A DNA stretch of 64,000 nucleotides. Source: Endozoicomonas sp. SCSIO W0465 (GTDB taxonomy: Bacteria; Pseudomonadota; Gammaproteobacteria; Pseudomonadales; Endozoicomonadaceae). Position 1 is the first letter of the stretch, and each line of letters opens with the position of its first letter. The translations under genes and the position numbers were made by a program. The stretch is from the NCBI RefSeq assembly GCF_023716865.1, contig NZ_CP092417.1, forward strand, positions 5,310,001 through 5,374,000. Direction: 5' to 3'. Positions 62,674 through 64,000 of the stretch are shown here, in pieces. A model generated the notes under the pieces. That model was not told the DNA's origin. It saw only the letters and a program-made list of their open reading frames with translations, and did not search any database.

Positions 62674-64000
62674 TTACCGGACTTTGATCAGTTTGACCTC
62701 TGCAGGAATACCAAAGTAACTGCTGAAGACCAGGCTGGTGCTGTCACCGCTGGTGGCAACCTTCACCTTGTCGTTCATTTCAGCCGCCTTCCAGGCACCT
62801 TTGATGGTCACTGCAATATCCAGGGTTGCTGGCATGGTTTCCTTGGTCAGTCCAAGGTCAGTAGTGACCGCACTGATGGTCATTTCCGTATCAGAAATCG
62901 GACGAGTCATGACCATGGCCTCACGGCTGATGCTGCTGACCACACCCTCGTTAAAGCTTCCTCCACTAAAGGCAACATAGCCGGTTACCTGGGTGGCATT
63001 GTCTTTAATGACATGGGCATTGGCATCTTTACGCAGCACGTCGTAAGGTTTCTTGCCAGCTTTCATATCGTCAGCCAGTCTGGCCATCGCTTCCGGTGTG
63101 GTATCCATCAGTACCAGGTACTCATAACCGGCATCACCGGGTGCCTTGCCATGGTCAATCCAGGCAACGGAGAAATCGCCTTCTGTCGGTTTCATGGTTT
63201 TGTCATGACGGGATGTCTGATGCTGACGTCGTACGTTCACCTCATCACCCTTGATGACATAGTAACCATTGTCATGGCCATCAATCAGCCAGTCGCCAGC
63301 CTTCAGGGTGGCTGAGAACGGTAACTGCTCAACTTTTTTGCCATTGACCCAGAGATCTGCGGATTTCTCTGCGATACCGTGTTGGAACAACGTGGTTTCT
63401 GTCGGGTACTTAGAGGTCCGGTTGCTGATATCGCTGCCTAGCATAATCAACCGGTTGTCAATGGCCATAGTCGATTTCCTGGCCACAAATGAACCATCGA
63501 ACCGATCCAGATGACCTGGTGCCTTGTGTTTGAAGGCAAACAGGCCGTACTGGCCTTCCAGGTTCGAGCTGCCGCTGAAGGATTCACTGCCACGCAGCAT
63601 TAAGGTGTGGGTAATCGGGCTATTTAACTGATCCAGTGGCAGGTGAATAGTAGTAGCGCCCGGGTTACGATTCCAGTCCCAGCCTTCCTGGGCAAAACCG
63701 TACTCAGTCTGATCACCGAAGGGTTTGATCTGGACCGCACCATGGCTCTGATAACGACCGTAGCGGTTATCCCGGTAATAGATTTCGGAAGACCAGACAT
63801 CTTTGTTATAAGCCTTCAGCGTCACCATCTTGTCGTTGTAACGGTGAATACCAAAGGCGCCGCCGTTATAAGTCCAGTGGCCTTCTGGCAATGGCATTGG
63901 CTCAAGCTGTCTGCCAAAAATAGCCTGGCTTTCTGCAGCTGCACGACCAGTGACCTGCAGGTAGGTCGATGCCAGCTCTTCATCCAGGGTGTCACCGGTT
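62674..64000 (-). CDS. Polysaccharide lyase family 8 protein, C-terminal part (partial)
   Basis: The reverse strand is open from the stop at 62674 to the window edge (442 codons). It reads GDTLDEELASTYLQVTGRAAA, then EGHWTYNGGAFGIHRYNDKMVTLKAYNKDVWSSEIYYRDNRYGRYQSHGAVQI, which matches the central beta-sandwich region of PL8 lyases (chondroitin AC lyase, hyaluronate lyase, xanthan lyase). GWDWNRNPGATTIHLPLDQL and IMLGSDISN follow. The catalytic N-terminal alpha/alpha toroid with Asn, His and Tyr lies outside the window. PL8 enzymes cut uronic-acid polysaccharides by beta-elimination; in an animal symbiont, chondroitin or hyaluronan is the likely substrate. Secretion signal not visible here. 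Confidence 0.85.
   Translation of the reverse strand, partial: TGDTLDEELASTYLQVTGRAAAESQAIFGRQLEPMPLPEGHWTYNGGAFGIHRYNDKMVTLKAYNKDVWSSEIYYRDNRYGRYQSHGAVQIKPFGDQTEYGFAQEGWDWNRNPGATTIHLPLDQLNSPITHTLMLRGSESFSGSSNLEGQYGLFAFKHKAPGHLDRFDGSFVARKSTMAIDNRLIMLGSDISNRTSKYPTETTLFQHGIAEKSADLWVNGKKVEQLPFSATLKAGDWLIDGHDNGYYVIKGDEVNVRRQHQTSRHDKTMKPTEGDFSVAWIDHGKAPGDAGYEYLVLMDTTPEAMARLADDMKAGKKPYDVLRKDANAHVIKDNATQVTGYVAFSGGSFNEGVVSSISREAMVMTRPISDTEMTISAVTTDLGLTKETMPATLDIAVTIKGAWKAAEMNDKVKVATSGDSTSLVFSSYFGIPAEVKLIKVR

Overview
The window looks like a chromosomal segment of a host-associated marine gammaproteobacterium, most likely Endozoicomonas or a close relative. This is inferred from gene content only: gammaproteobacterial housekeeping genes (lgt-thyA, rimK, yccS, mglBAC, puuAB, copA) stand beside eukaryote-like RING-finger and ankyrin proteins, a family 8 polysaccharide lyase, and a very high load of insertion sequences.

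Layout. (1) 1-5075: divergent polyamine genes puuB (cut by the left edge) and puuA, then a copper P-type ATPase. (2) 5350-6549: a RING-like/ankyrin protein. (3) 6647-42096: a 35-kb accessory island built from six paralogous copies of one unusual gene. Each copy encodes an N-terminal region of about 205-208 residues, a perfect tandem array of 38-residue repeats (8, 20, 14, 15, 15 and 13 repeats in copies 1-6), and a 50-residue acidic C-terminal tail. Copies 2-5 are intact (11986-15042, 16863-19226, 21763-24249, 28462-30948). Copy 1 is broken by an IS66 element, an IS4 element and a nonsense codon; copy 6 is split by one IS. Between the copies lie IS66 (x3), IS4, IS1111/IS110 (x3), IS1595 (x2), an ISNCY-like element (x2), IS630 (x2), a group II intron, a 159-bp MITE, a recurring spacer of about 170 bp with inverted ends, and short GCTGGGGTC tandem arrays. 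(4) 42273-48561: a histidine kinase/response regulator pair divergent from the galactose transporter operon mglBAC. (5) 48725-60009: a membrane protein, a Spo0M-like protein, two RING-finger proteins, lgt-thyA, an aspartoacylase-like peptidase with rimK, a small charged protein and yccS. (6) 60010-64000: a gene-poor stretch with degraded fragments, a RING/ankyrin protein, a transposase scrap, a tiny lipoprotein and the C-terminal part of a family 8 polysaccharide lyase.

The most interesting system is the 38-residue repeat family. Each repeat is predicted as two helices around a loop. Variation concentrates on two adjacent loop residues (NG, HG, HD, NS, SS, SG, SR, RS and others), while the rest of the repeat is almost invariant. 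With a basic nuclear-localisation-like motif before the array and an acidic hydrophobic tail after it, the layout is strongly reminiscent of TAL effectors (or of octatricopeptide RNA-binding proteins), although the sequence is different. I propose, as inference, a family of modular nucleic-acid-binding or protein-binding effectors that diversifies by recombination among clustered copies. Each copy is preceded by a conserved leader that can fold in two mutually exclusive ways.

A second system worth attention is the IS1111-type element. All three copies sit at the same site in the recurring spacer, and its non-coding right end carries a 10-nt stretch complementary to the target across the insertion point, as expected for a guide (bridge/seek) RNA.
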